A stretch of 64,000 bases of DNA from Flaccisagitta enflata (GCA_965153355.1 OZ231127.1:35464001-35528000), one strand, 5' to 3'; counted from the stretch's first letter, positions 49,176 through 62,400 are shown. Notes: generated by a model not told the origin, from the sequence alone. Numbers and translations: made by a program.

Positions 49176-49533
49176 GTACATTTCTTGGCAGAGCTATAGT
49201 TTCTAAACCGTTTGAGATACAGTCCTGGGGTTGGTCTAGATTGAAAGATTTTTTTTAAATCTTTGAAAATATCCAAAACAAAAAAAGTTCCAATTGTTTT
49301 TCGTTTCTGTTTGATCAATTAATAGGTAAGTTTTTTTTTTTTTTGTCGAATGGTTTTTCCTTAGAGCGTACCAACATGAAAACAATAACAGAACAAAAAC
49401 AAAAAATGCAAATGTAGTATACACAGAGATTAATTGATATTGTGATATTCTGAGACAGATACAAGCAGATTGAGATTGGCAAAAATTGTTCCAATAATTA
49501 AAAACAAATAACAAGGTACTAAGTGTGAAAAAC

Positions 49534-49690
49534 AACAAGGCCGGATACACGGCTACCGCAGTCACGTGCGGGTGGGCAGGGGCCATATTTGAGGTCAGTT
49601 GAGCATTTGGGCAGGAGAAGTAAGGCTAAAAAACTCAAAAACGCCAGACGGACGGACCGACGGACCGACAAAGCGGGTACCGCTGACCAT
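49534..49690 (-). mobile_element. Family A start joined to a family F end
   Basis: AACAAGGCCGGATACACGGC, GCAGTCACGTGCGGGTGGGC and (GGACGGACC)n pass directly into GCGGGTACCGCTGACCATTT. The hairpin end is missing. Consistent with nesting of F in A followed by loss. Confidence 0.6.
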
Positions 49691-49754
49691 TTGTGATCCT
49701 CGGATGACTAGTTACCAGCAATTGTGGCCGTCGAGCCAAAAAAAAATCTTAGTT

Positions 49755-52110
49755 TTTAGTCGCGTCTACGTCGATGAGAGGCCGTTTTTACCTAAATTGG
49801 GCATTGCATATTGTGAAGTAACCCAAATTAAGCCAAATTAGCCCATGAGCGAGTTTGAATTCAATCGGTAACCATCTTTAGGGTGCGTATCTAGGGTAAA
49901 AATGAGCTTTTTTGGCCTTTTTTTTATTTCTCTCTCAGAAATCGCGGCAATGACATGAAACTTGGCAAGGACAAGCCCCGAGTGAACATCTATAAGCAAA
50001 CAAAGCAAAAAATCTTGAAAGAGTATGGGTCCACTGATGGGGTAATCAGCGTTGTCAGGCCAGGCTGCAGCAGCGTTGTCAAACTGGTCATCGTAGCGCT
50101 TCAAAGGTACGCCCAACGATATCGAGCACGTTGCCAAACGGCAGGCCGTTTCAAATGGCGTTGTCAGCAGCGTAATTGTGGCGTATCAAGAACGTTGTCA
50201 AAGGCGCTGTCAAACGGTGTTGTCAAATGGCGTTGTCAAATGGCGTTGTCAAACGGCGCTGTCAATTGGCGTTGTCAAACGGCGTTGTCAAATGGCGTTG
50301 TCAAACGGCGTTGTCATACGGCGTTGTCATACGGCGTTTTGATACAGCGTTGTAAAATGGCATTGTAAAATGGCGTTGTAAAACGGTGTTGTAAAACAAC
50401 ATTGTCAAACGACATTGTCAAAAAATTGTCAAATAACATTGTCAAATGACATTGTCAAACAACACTGTCCTTATTCAAGGAGAAGGAGGACTCCTTATAG
50501 GCCCCCACCTGCACACACAGCCGACCGCAAAAATAAGAATGTGTGGCTAGTTGGGTAACTCTAGGTAACTCATCGGGCTCAAGACGAAGGTTGAGAGTTC
50601 GAGGTGTTACAGGGGGAGAATCCTGGGCCCTGGGATATCTGGGTGAAGGTCCGGAATTCTAGCATAGGAAAAAAAATGCCCGCTGTAATCAACAAGGTGT
50701 TTCAGTAACCCCCTGCCGTCACCAGCCCTAAGCACGTAGGAGCTCGCTCGCTGTGTATGGGTAAAAATCTCAAAAAAAAAAAAAAAAAAACATGGTCAAA
50801 CGACATGGTCAAACGACATTGTCAAACGGCATTGTCAAACGACATTGTCAAATGGCATTGATAAATGGCATTGTCAAATGGCATTGGCAACAGCATTGTC
50901 AAACGGCATTGTCAAATGGCATTGTCAGACAGCATATTCACTTTGAGTCTCTGGAGCAAGTTTTAATCAAATTGGTGGAAGACGGCCAAAATTAAATCAC
51001 TTACAAACATCGAGTTGTTTCATTTTTCAGCTTCATATCAAGTTATAACCAAATTGGTTGAAAATGATTTAAGTTTCGCACATTTATCACTTTTAGGGTG
51101 GTAGGCTGGCTGGCTGGTAGGCCAGTTAGCATGCTAAAATCTTTAAAAATCAAATTCATATGTTGAGTCCTTCCATTCAGGGACTACATACCAAGCTTCA
51201 ACCAAATTGGTTAAGATATGCCAAAGTTATGCACTTTTTTTCACTTTTAGGCTGGTAGGCTAGTTGAGTGGTAGGCTGGTTAGCACGCTAAAATCTTTAC
51301 AATTCAAATACATATGTTGAGTCATTCCATTTAGAGACTACATACAAAGTTTCAACCAAATTGGTTGAAAAATGCCAAAGATATGCACATTTTTCACTTT
51401 TAGGCTGGTAGGCTAGTGGGATGGTGGGCTGGTTTGGCCGGGTAGCATGCTAAAATCTTTACAATTCAAATACATATGTTGAGTCCTTTCATTTAGAGAC
51501 TACATACCAACCAAATCGGTTGAAAAATGCCGTATTCATGCACGTTTTTGACTTTTAGGCTAATAGGCTAGTTGGGTGGTAGGCTGGTTTGGCCGGTTAG
51601 CATGCTAAAACCTTTACAATTCAAATACATATGTTGAGTTCTTTCATTTAGAGACTACATGCCGAGTTTCAAGCAAATTGGTTGAAAAATGACAGAATTA
51701 TACAAATTTTGACTTTTTTAAATGGTAGGCTGTGTGGTTGGAAGTGGTAGGCCAGTTTTGGCCAGTTAACATGTAAAATCTGCCTAAATCAAATACATAT
51801 ATTGATCCAGCCATTTGAACTCTATAAGTTTCAACCAAATTGGTTGAAAAATGCCAAGGTATACCGTTTTTCCACTTTTAGGCTGTTAGGCTGGTTAAGG
51901 CCAGTTGGGTGAGTCGGATCATAACATACGCATAGGATATAAGCAGCTTAACCATAGTTCAACTCCTCAAATATCAAACAAATCGGGCCAAGGCGTTCAA
52001 AAAGTTGGCCATTTAAAGTGGACGACAGCAGCGACAACGGCGGCGACAACACCGCGTAGTTATAGTCGCGTCAGGAATGGTATTCGTTATCGGACAAAAA
52101 CGCGGATATC
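49755..52110 (+). repeat. Block D1: minisatellite, 160-bp tandem repeat, tail
   Basis: It opens with TTTTTAGTCGCGTCTACGTC. It holds a 13-bp GGCGTTGTCAAAC minisatellite (50086-50470 and 50791-50945, split by a SINE), then about five units of a roughly 160-bp repeat (50945-51900) with CATATGTTGAGTC, GAGACTACATACC and TTTTAGGCTGGTAGGCT. The tail has GGATCATAACATACGCATAG and ends near TATAGTCGCGTCAGGAATGG. Confidence 0.8.
50480..50790 (+). mobile_element. tRNA-derived SINE with A tail
   Basis: An A-box-like TGGCTAGTTGG at 50544-50554 and a B-box-like GAGAGTTCGAGGTG about 50 bp later give the pol III promoter spacing. A roughly 150-bp body follows, ending in a 19-base A run (50772-50790). It interrupts the 13-bp GGCGTTGTCAAAC minisatellite, which resumes directly after the A run. 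The left boundary is approximate. Confidence 0.6.
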
Positions 52111-52375
52111 TTGCGCTCAATCCAGGCGCGGACGGTTGTGAAAACCTTTCGCAATTCAAAAATATTGCAAAACCTACCCGACCGGCCGACACGGCAAGAG
52201 TGCGTCGCGTGTCGTGACATAAGTAAAAACAACAAAGCTTGAAAAAAGAAATTTTGGGACGTTGAAACTTGTTTACAGTTTTTATTCAAGGTCGCCAGAC
52301 CGCGGGTTAAATAATTACTAGCTTTTGTTCTCTTCGTCTTTACATAAACTTTATGATAAAGGTCTTTCTAACGCT

Positions 52376-54030
52376 TTTTAGTCACGCGCACGCGACTCTC
52401 ATTCCTTCTGGTTGGTGAATAGCCAAAAATCTTGAAAGGTAATGGGTCATGACACAGAGGTCATGAAACGTTGCAGCGTTATGCATGGCGTTATCGAAAA
52501 CAGCGTTGTCAGCAATGGCGTTATCAGTAGGCGTTATCAGCCAGCGTTATCGAAGGCGGCGTTATCGGGTAAGGCGTTATCAAACAGCGTTGTCAAACGG
52601 CGTTGTCAAGTGGCCGTTATCAGAACATCTTTGCAGCGTTATCAGCCCCAGCCCGTTGTCAGCAGCCGTTATGTCTGGCGTTATGTAATACGGCGTTATG
52701 GCGAAAGGCGTTGTTATGAAACATAAAAACAGGCGTTGTAAAGCGGCGTTATGGCGTTACCATAAATAAGCGTCTAAAAGCGGCGTTGTAAGCGGCGTTG
52801 TGTAAAGCAGCGTTAGCGTAAAAGCGGTAAGTAAAACAGCGTTATACTTCAGCGTTAGCAAAAGCGGCATTTGTAAAACAAGCGTTATGAAATGGTTGCC
52901 AAACTGCCGTTGTTAAACGACTGCTATCGAAACGACATTGTCAGCGGCGTTTAATCGCGGCAGCGTTATCAGACGGCGATATCGAAATTTGTTAGATGGC
53001 ATTGACCGGGTAAGCGTGTAAAGTCTTTATAAATCAAATTCAAATGTTGAGTCATCTTCCGTTTCAGGGACCTATGCAAGTTTCTTAAAATGCAGTTGAA
53101 AAAATACACGAGATTATACGTTTTCAACTTTTAGGCTGGTAGGCTAGTCAGGTGGTAAACTGGTTGGGCTGGTTAACATGCTAAAATCTTTACAATTCAA
53201 TTACATATGTTGAGTCCTTCCATTTAGAGACTACATACCAAGTTTCAACCAAATCGGTTGAAAAGTGCCGAAGATTATCACATTTACCAACTTTTAGGAT
53301 GGTAGGCTAGTTACATGGTTGGTAGGCTAGTTTGGCAGTTAGCGTACTAGAAATCTTTACAATTCAAATACATATGTTGAGTCCATAGAATTAGTGACTA
53401 CATGAGATTCAATAAGAATCGGTTTGAAAAATGCCCGAGATTATGCGGCGTTGATACTTTTAGGCTGGTAGGCTGTTTGGGTGGTAGGCTGTTTTGGCCG
53501 GTTAGCATGCTTAAACCTTTACAATTCAAATACATATGTTGAGTTCTTTCATTTAGAGACTACATACTGAGTTTTGACGAATTGGATTGAAAAATGACCA
53601 GTTATGTGCGTTTTTCATTTTTAGGCTGGTAGGCTGGGTTTGGGTGGTGGGCAGTTTGGCTTACAGTTAACGTGCAAATCTCTTCGTCAAATCATATATT
53701 GAGTCCTTCCAGCTAGAGACTATATACCCGAGGTTTTCAATAAATGTGGTTGAAAATGAGTGAAGTGTACGTTTTTAAATGCCCAGAGCTGTAGTGGGCT
53801 GGTTGGGCCGGTTGGGTGGGTCGGATCATAACATACGCATAGGATGTAAAGCAGCTTACCCTAGTACAACTTCCCTCCAAATATGAAGCAAATCGGTCTA
53901 GGCTTCAAAAGTTAGCCCATTTTTAAAAGTGTGGACGACGACAACAACAATGACACCCGCCCGCCTCGAATTATCACCCGCCCGCCTCGAATTATAGTCC
54001 GCGTCGGAATGTGTTCACGTCGCGGACAAA
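52376..54030 (+). repeat. Block D2: second copy of the D architecture
   Basis: It opens TTTTAGTCACGCGCACGCGA then CTCT. It holds GGCGTTATC/GGCGTTGTC minisatellite (52455-52990), about five 160-bp units (53000-53815), and the tail GGATCATAACATACGCATAG. It ends TATAGTCCGCGTCGGAATGT then CGCGGACAAAAA. Same order and orientation as D1. The opening hairpin motif suggests both are very long family A relatives. Confidence 0.8.
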
Positions 54031-54049
54031 AAGATTTTCACCGATTTGG

Positions 54050-54500
54050 TGAGTAGGGCAGCAGCTTTGAGGCCTATATCGCTTCATAGACTAAAGGGTA
54101 TATTTTCATAAAGGAGGGGTAATATTTCAGCCTCAAGATGACCTCATAGAGGGTGGATGTTAGGGCAAGAGGGTAAATTAAGGCATGGTGAGCAGATTTT
54201 AATTGTCTGGACGTCTGGAGGGTAGATAAGAGGTATGGAGGGCAAATTTCTAGTCAGGTGGGCAGATTTTAGTTATGGAGGGCTGATTTGAAGCTCGGTG
54301 GGCTGATCTGAGGCCTGGAGGACGGAATTGAGGCCTGGAGGGCTGAATTAAGGCCTGGGAGGGCTAATTAAAGAGATTGGAGGGCGAAGATGAGGCCAAT
54401 ATTGCTGATTTGATTTTTTAATGATAAAGGGGGGAGTCGGATGGACAGAAGGCTAGAAGGACATCAGCCCTTTGGGGCTGCTGCTCAAAAATCGGCACTG
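54050..54500 (-). mobile_element. Degenerate family F element
   Basis: An array of GGAGGGCTGATTTGAGGCCT units (about ten). It ends with CATCAGCCCTTTGGGGCTGC TGCTC, a diverged copy of the family F right end. Confidence 0.55.
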
Positions 54501-54519
54501 AAGGGTTCCTTGACCTATG

Positions 54520-55180
54520 ACTGAGAGCGAGGAAACATTCAAAATCTTTGCATCTACCCACTTTCCCCCCTGCTGTTCCCATAGTGTACACTTCGCTATT
54601 AATTGTAGATCGATTGGTTGGTTGGCTCATTTGCTAGCCCCATTAGTTCGAATTTCAGGCCCGAGAGGTTCGAGAGGTTCTATAGTCAGTGGTTCCCTTC
54701 TGCGCGAGCTCTTGAGCATGAAAATACTTCGTTCGCTTGCGACTTTTTCATGTACTGAGTTGCACAGCTTGCTAGGTAATTGCAGCAGTTTTTTTCCCGA
54801 AGTTCTTCGGCCCAAATCTCAGTATCCGTGTCCACATAGGGAGCCCATCAGCATCCATCTTGAATTGCATTTTAACTTTGTCCCAGCTTCGGTCTATCCG
54901 TCAGTCCTTAGTGCATGTTTCAACCAAATCAATTTCTGAACAATATTGCCCCGACCCTGAGCCGGATTAAGCTACCGCGGGGCCTAAGGCTTGAGAGCTA
55001 CCGCGGGGCCCCCCTAGCCCCCCCCTCTGCTCCTCCTTGCTGTTTCCCCCTTTCTACCCTGTTTAAAAAACTAGCAGAGCTAAACTAGAAAGGCATTCAT
55101 TTTTCTAACTGTTTTTTTTTATTTTTTATGAAAAATCCGAACACAAGCAAAGGAAAAATTTTTTTTCTTTTTTTTTAAAT
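54520..55180. other. No gene recognised
   Basis: A plus-strand frame of about 140 codons (54517-54939, no ATG start) is open but has no recognised domain. CTACCGCGGGGCC recurs at 54972, 55000, 55910-55947, which indicates another repeat family. Confidence 0.35.
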
Positions 55181-55203
55181 TTTTTCTTTTTTTTTCTTTT
55201 TCT

Positions 55204-55240
55204 TTGTTTGTTTGTTTGTTTGTTTGTTTGTTTGTTTGTT
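55204..55240. repeat. (TTTG)n microsatellite
   Basis: Nine TTTG units, then TTTC-rich sequence to 55275. Confidence 0.93.
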
Positions 55241-55284
55241 TCTTTCTTTCTTTTCTTTCTTTCTTTTCTTTCCTTTTTTGCTTC

Positions 55285-55870
55285 TCCTTTTTGGGCAGCG
55301 GCCCCAAAGGGCCGATGTCCTGTAGGACACAGGGTGAATTTCCTTACGTCCGTCCGTACGTACGTACATTCGTCCGTCCGTCCGTACGTTCCCCCCGGAA
55401 CCTTCTCAATTCTCAAATTTTCATTGAATAACATAGGAAAATGCTAAAATGCAAACTTCCCATTGAATAATATGGGAAAATGACAACTTGCAAACTTCCC
55501 ATTGAACAACAATAGAAAAATGCACATTTTCCATCGAATAACATGGAAAATTAACAAAAATTTTTTAAAAAATGCAATATAGCAATTGGATAACATGGAA
55601 AATTGACAAAAAAATGAAATTCCTATTGAATAACACGGAAAATTGACAATAGATTGTAGAAAATACATGGCTCCCATTGAATATCATGGAAAATTGCCTT
55701 TGAGGCCTGAAATATGCCTTCTCAGGATGTACAGAAATTCACCCCCGTGTCCTGCAGGACATTGGCCCTTTGGGACCGCTGCCCTGCTCTCACTCCACCT
55801 CTTCAGTTGATCTCTCCAAGCAGGGCATCGGGTACCGCTGACCATGTGCACTCCTTGGATGACTTGTTTC
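55285..55870 (+). mobile_element. Family F element with 38-bp CCCATTGAATAACATGG array
   Basis: It starts TTTTTGGGCAGCGGCCCCAA, then TGTCCTGTAGGACACAGGGT and (GTCC/GTAC)n. About six units of CCCATTGAATAACATGGGAA AATGAC follow. It ends GTGTCCTGCAGGACATTGGC, GGGTACCGCTGACCATGTGC. Same subfamily as the copy in NRF-6-like intron 1. Confidence 0.8.
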
Positions 55871-55984
55871 TTCTTCCTTTTTTTCCAAGGGGTAGGGGCT
55901 ATACCGCGGGGCCCCCCCTTACCGCGGGGCCCCCCCTTACCGCGGGGCCTAAGGCTCAAGCCTTATAAGCCTAATGGGTGATCC

Positions 55985-57660
55985 GGCTCAGCCCCGACCC
56001 AAAAACGCGCGAGTAACATTGTTATCCCCGTGTTCTTTATTTGCTTCACAGTGGGTTTCCATCAAGTAGTTGGATGATGGAAGATATTTTTTGTTTTGCT
56101 TGTGTTTTTGTGTCCATGTTTCCCGCCGATCATTTAAACAATTTTATTTTTTCTATTTCGAGAATGAAATAATCTTTAACAAACTTGATGAGGAAGCAGA
56201 AATGATAAACTTAAGTTCACAGTTCTGATACTTAAGAAGAGAGAAGGAAAGAGAGAACAAGAAAGAAAGAAAGAGTGAAAGAGAGAGAGAGAGAGAGAGA
56301 GAGAGAATTAGACAGAGGTAGACAGATGGACACTTGGACAGACAGAAATATAAACAACTAGACAGACGTGCAAACAAACAATAGGAGTAAAAAGTTTCAA
56401 AGCTTGGAGGTGTACAAACATGGAATGATTTTTAGTTCCAACTAATTTTCACGATTCGATGCGACTTCGTTCTTCTCCGAATTCAATTTGAAAATATTCC
56501 TTCCCAAAGATGAGAATTGGAATGGACTTCAAGATCCGAGTAAAAAGAAAAAGATGAAAAAAGATCTCGATAGTAGCTCTTTTTGACACTTTTGGCCTAA
56601 AAAACATTTCTGGCGATTTTAGTGTAAAATCAAAGATTCTGAGTGTTTCTCTTTTTTTTTCTAAGTTCCATCAGAAATCGACTCTGGCGGTCGGACTTCG
56701 AGAGAAAGAAAGAAAAAAATAGTTTCTGAGTTTAGATCAGGTAAAGAAAAAAAAAGAATAAACTTTTGGTCAGCGCTTCCTTTCCAACTTCTTTCCGGAG
56801 AGATGAGTTAGTTTTAGAAAACTTTTTTCCTTCACTCTCCAGTGGATCGATGAATAGGACCAATGTATTTCTCGTCTTCATCACTGATGTTCCGATCATG
56901 ATTTTCGGCTGGGAATGAATTGAGAAGTTAGAAACAAGTGACGCGGGGTCACAATACACTATAGTCCGTACTAACTAAGTATTTCCACACCCTAAAATTG
57001 TTTCCGAATGATATACTGATCATATTTCGTCAGGAAATCACCTTCTGAGAGCGTGACCCAAGAATCATGGGGATGGCGCGACTCCGTCACCCTCAGCGGC
57101 GCCAAAACCACCAAATTACAGGAACTCATTTTTGTCTAGATTAGCCAAGATTATGGGTCAAACTATCATATGAGGGCTCTATCTGATTCGTTTCAATTCC
57201 TTGTTGCCATTATGGAAGGGGCATGACCGCGAAACTGTCCGTCTGTCCAAAAAATCAATTTATGTTGTTTTTTTAGACAATTTGGGCTCGATTAGACAAG
57301 ATTAGACTCTCACCTACCACGCATGGGTTTGTTCTGAATCAGTCTGTTGTCTAGTTAATCCTATTTTACGAGCGTGTCTGCCAACTTCCTTGTTTGGCTG
57401 ATATCACAATTTATGTATTTCAATTTATGTATTTCCATTCTAACGGGCTTTGAAGTGGACCTAAGCATCTATTCTTGGCTCAAGTCAATCGATGCTTGTG
57501 TTTGTTGTCACGTAACCTTGGTTACCCCAATCACAACGTCGTTTTAGTGCTGGTTTGTGTATTATGTGTAGTGGGACTATGGCAGTGTTCATTATGCAAC
57601 GTTGCAACCGCAATTGCCGTGGAAGCTTTGATCAGTGTTGATGCAGAGAATCATATACAA
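55985..57660. other. No gene seen
   Basis: AT-rich sequence with a short (AG)n at 56279-56306 and a GTGACGCGGGGTCACAATAC fragment (about 56939) of the family A subtype seen at 21594. No credible exon. Confidence 0.4.
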
Positions 57661-57663
57661 CGA

Positions 57664-57682
57664 AAAAAACAACAACAACAAT

Positions 57683-57765
<83 letters not shown>

Positions 57766-58007
57766 CGTCTTAATTAACCATGACCTATTTGAATGAGGGA
57801 CGACGAAGGAAACACTTGACTAATACAGCTGCAGCAAAGATTTTTCTGCAACGACGACATTGGCAAGTTGACAACAAGTGCGATGACAAATATGATAAAA
57901 AAGAACGATAACAAGGACAACGACGACAAAATCAATGACAATGACAATATAACTATCAAAAGCTACAACAAAAACTAAAATGACAATTAGAAAATAATTT
58001 CAAAAGC

Positions 58008-58072
<65 letters not shown>

Positions 58073-58080
58073 CGACAACG
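57664..58080. repeat. Two (CAA)n microsatellites
   Basis: CAA runs at 57666-57766 and 58009-58075, joined by CAA/GACGAC-rich sequence. Confidence 0.94.
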
Positions 58081-58399
58081 ACAACGACAAACAACAACAG
58101 CAACTACAACAACAACAACGACAACAATGATAATGACGAAAAAATCAATGAAGAAATAAATGACAGCAGATTCGAGGACTGAGCGAGTAGAGCAAGAACA
58201 AGAAATGTAAATCATTCATGAACGCGGTGATGCAAAAACTGCCCTTATACCGACTGATCAACCAACAGACAGACTGACAGATGCAGGGACTCAAACAAGC
58301 GCGTGGCATGTATGTTAAAGTTGATAATTGCACTGAATCAAATGGCACAAAATAACTTATCTTGGGAAGGAAGAATTGTCAATCTTTTTTTTGGTCATA

Positions 58400-58542
58400 T
58401 TTTTAGTCGCGGACACGCGACTCTACTACTGCATGGCGCTTCGGTTGGTCGATCCCGTCAGTCATATTACTGAATTACGAGCAGTTTTGCATTTCTGCTC
58501 TGTAACCGTCGCGACTGTCGCTGCGTATATCCGGCCTTGTTT
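58400..58542 (+). mobile_element. Family A element
   Basis: The left end is TTTTAGTCGCGGACACGCGA then CTCTAC. The right end is ACCGTCGCGACTGTCGCTGC then GTATATCCGGCCTTGTT. The core is short. Confidence 0.7.
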
Positions 58543-58555
58543 GCATTTTGTTCCT

Positions 58556-59128
58556 TTTTGGGCAGCGGCTGCAAAGGGCCGATGTCCTGTATAGGACCTG
58601 AGTAATTTCCAAACGTTATGAGGGCTTGACTGTCCGTCGTCCGTCCTTCCGTCCGTCCGTCCCCCTGGTGGCCGCCGAGGCCTAAAATCCTCACTCTCAG
58701 GCCTACGGTTGGGCCTCTAAGCCTCAATCCAGCCCTCCAGGCCTCCGTCGCCCTCGGACTTCCAAATCAGCTCTACAGGCCTCAAATCAGCTCTCTAATC
58801 AGCTCTCGGCCTCAAATCTGCTCTCCAGCCTAAAATCAGCATTCCAGGCCTCGAATCAGCCCTCCAGGCCTCCAATCTGCCCCTAATGCCTCAAGCCTAC
58901 CCCTGGATCTCATATCTAATCTTCAGGCCCAAAATCTTCCCCCTAAACCTCAAATCCCTCTTAGGCCTTATATATTCCCCCTCAGGACGTTTGGAAATTA
59001 CCCCCTGTGTCCTACAGGACATCGGTCCTTTGGGGCCGCTGCCCTGCTCTCAGTCCACTACTTCACTTGATCACTCCAAGCAGGGCATCGGGTACCGCTG
59101 ACCATGTGCGATCCTTGGATGACTAGTT
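58556..59128 (+). mobile_element. Family F element with GGCCTCAAATCAGCTCTCC array
   Basis: It starts TTTTTGGGCAGCGGCTGCAA, then (GTCC)n and about fifteen 20-30-bp units. It ends CCCTGTGTCCTACAGGACAT, GGGTACCGCTGACCATGTGC, GATCCTTGGATGACTAGTTT. It lies just after the family A element at 58400. Confidence 0.75.
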
Positions 59129-59410
59129 TGTTCTTCCATTGCAATGATTTGCATGAAGGAGTCGGCACATTGTAAGATGTAAAAAAAGTGTTTTGTAGAG
59201 ATTCTTTAGATGATAAACTAAAGCAATCAAAAGAATGAATAACTCAGGATTTAATTGATTACTATCAAAGACGTAAGAACCACTTACAGTATTCATATCA
59301 AATGGCATAAATTATCTGAGGGTATTTCACAAAGAAATACAGGTCTGAATAAATAAAAAATTTAAATTTGGTGGTGGGTGGGACGGCGGCAAGATCAGTG
59401 CCACAAGGGC

Positions 59411-62400
59411 TAAGGAGCTGGGTATGGGAATTTTCTTTAGCTGGGCTGATCTGGCTCATAGTGAAGGCGGTTTGAGCCTTTTGGGGTGGTTGCTGGGTGG
59501 TTAGAGGCTGGGTATGGGAATTTTCTTTAGCTGGGCTGATCTGGCTCATAGTGAAGGCGGTTTGAGCCTTTTGGGGTGGTTGCTGGGTGGTTAGAGGCTG
59601 GGTATGGGAATTTTCTGCTTTAGCTGGGCTGATGCAGCTCATAGTGAAAGGCGGTTTGAGCCTTTTGGGGTGGTTGCTGGGTGGTTAGAGGCTGGGTATG
59701 GAAATTTTCTTTAGCTGGGCTGATCTGGCTCATAGTGAAGGCAGTTTGAGCCTGTTAGAGGTGAAGTTGCTGGGTGGTTAGAGGCTGGGTATAGAATTTT
59801 CTTTAGCTGGGCTGATCTGGCTCATAGTGAAGACGTTTGAGCCTGTTGGGGGTGGTTGCTGGGTGGTTAGAGGCTGGGTATGAGAATTTTCTTTAGCTGG
59901 GCTGATCTGGCTCATAGTGAAGGCCCCAGCCCCGTCGCTTAACCTTATACCACCCCACGTCCTAACTCAGCATGAAGTTGAGGGGCTAGGTATGGGAATT
60001 TTCTTCAACTGAACTGATCTGGCTCATAAAAGTGAAGGCAGTTTGAGCCTGTTGGGGTGGTTGCTGGGTGGTTAGAGGCTGGGTATGGGAATTTTCTTTA
60101 GCTTGGCTGATCTGGGTCATAGTGAAGGCGGTTTGAGCCTTTTGGGGTGGTTGCTGGGTGGTTAGAGGCTGGGTATGGGAATTTTTTTTTTTTTTTTCTT
60201 TAGCTGGGCTGATCTGGCTCATGGTGAAGCGGTTGCATGGGCCTGTTGGGGTGGTTGCTGGGTGGTTAGAGGCTGGGTATGAGAATTTTCTTTAGCTGGG
60301 CTGATCTGGCTCATAGTGAAGGCAGGTTTGAGCCTGTTGAGGTGGTTGCTGGGTGGTTAGAGCTGGTGTAGAATTTCTTTAAGCTGAGCTGATCTGGCTC
60401 ATAGTGAGACGGTTTGAGCTGTTGGGGTGTCTGGTCCTGGGTGGTTAGAAGGCTGGGTATAGAATTTTCTTTAGCTGGGCTGATCTGGCTCATAGTGAGC
60501 GGTTTGAGCCTGTTGGGGTGGTTGCTGGGTGGTTAGAGGCTGGGTATGGGAATTTTCTTTAGCTAGGCTGATCTGGCTCATAGTGAAGGCGGTTTGAGCC
60601 TTTTGGGGTGGTTGCTGGGTGGTTAGAAGAGGCTGGTATGAGGAATTTTCTTTAGCTGGGCTGATCTGGCTCATAGTGGCGGTTTGAGCCTGTTGGGGTG
60701 GTTGCTGGGTAGTTAGAGGCTGGGTATGGAATTTTCTTTAGCTATTTGATCTGGCTCATAGTGAAAATGATTTGAAACCTGTTAAGAATAGTTGCTGGGT
60801 GGTCAGAGGCTGGGCAGCAGGAATTTTCTTTAGCTAGGCTGATCTGGCTCTGTGAAGGCGGTTTGAGCCTGTTGGGGGTGGTGCTGGGTGGTTAGAAGCT
60901 GAGTATGAGGAATTTTCTGGCTAGGCTGATCAGCTCTATAGTGAAGGCAGTTTTGAGCCTGTTGGGGTGGTTGCTGGGTAGTTGGAAACTGAAATAATTT
61001 TCTTTAGCTGAGCTGATCTGGCTCATAGTGAAGGCGGTTTGAGCCTGTTGGGATGTTTGCTAGGTAGTTGGAGGCTGGGTATGAGAATTTTCTTTAGCTG
61101 GGCTGATCTGGCTCATAGTGAAGGCAGTTGGAGCCTTTTGGGAGTAATTGCTGGGTAGTTAGAGCTGGTATAGGAATTTTCTTTAGCTGGGCTGATCTGG
61201 CTCATAGTGGCGGTTTGAGCCTGTTGGGAGTGGTTGCTGGGTTAGTTAGTAGGAGGCTGGGTATGGGAATTTTCTTTAGCTGGGCTGATCTTGGTCATAG
61301 TGGCAGTTTGAGCCTGTTGGGGTGGTGCTGGGTGGTTAGAGGCTGGTGTAATTTTCTTTAGCTGGGCTGATCTGGCTCATAGTGAAGCGGTTTGAGCCTG
61401 TTAGAGTCAGTTGCTGGGTGGTTAGAGGCTAGGTATGGAAATTTCTTGCTTCTGGGCTAGTCTGGCTCATAAATGGCTTGGTTTGAGCCTGTTGGGGCTG
61501 GTTGCTAGGTGGTTAGAGGCTGGGTATGGGAATTTTCTTTAACTGAGCTGATCTGGCTCCACTAGTGAAGGCAGGTTTGAGCCTGTTGGGGTGGTTGCTG
61601 GGTAGTCAGAGGCTGGGTATAGAATTTTCTTTAGCTGGGCTGATCTGGCTCATAGTGAGGCGCTGACATGACTGGCACTGTGGGGTGGTTGCTGGTGGAT
61701 TGCAGGGCTGGGTATGGGAATTTTCTTAGCTGGGCACAGTCTGGCTCATAGTGAAGGCAGTTTGAGCCTGTTGGGGTGGTTGCTGGGTGGTTAGAGAGGC
61801 TGGTATGAGAATTTTCTTTGGCTGGCTGATCTGGCTCATAGTGAAAGCGGTTTGAGCCTGTTGGGAGTAGTTGCTGGGTAGTTGGGAAGCTGGGTATAGA
61901 ATTTTCTTTAGCTGGGCTGATCTGGCTCTTAGTGAGCGGTTTGAGCCTGTTGAAGTCTGCTAGGTGGTTAGAGGCTGGGTATGGGAATTTTCTTTAGCTG
62001 GGCTGATCTGGCTCATAGTGAAGGCGGTTTGGGCCTGTTGGGGTGGTTGCTGGGTGGTTAGAGGCTGGGTAACAAAATTTTCTTTATTCAGGCTGATCTG
62101 GCTCTCAATGAGAAGCGGTTTGAGCCTGTTGGGGTGGTTGCTGGGTAGTTAGAGGCTGGGTATGAGAATTTTCTTTACTGGGCACCAGTCTGGCTCATAG
62201 TGAAGGCAGTTTTGAGCCTGTTGGGGTGGTTGCTGGGTGGTTAGAGGCACAGGTATGGGAATTTTCTTTGGCTGGGCTGATCTGGCTCATAGTAGGCGGT
62301 TTGAACCTTTATGGGGTGGTTGCTGGGTGGTTAGAGGCTGGGTATGGGAATTTTCTTTAGCTGGGCTGATCTGGCTCATAGTGAAGGCGGTTTGAGCCTT

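Noticed and set aside
54517-54939. 140-codon plus-strand frame
   Set aside because: No ATG start and no recognised domain; it abuts repeat sequence. Left as unassigned rather than called a gene.
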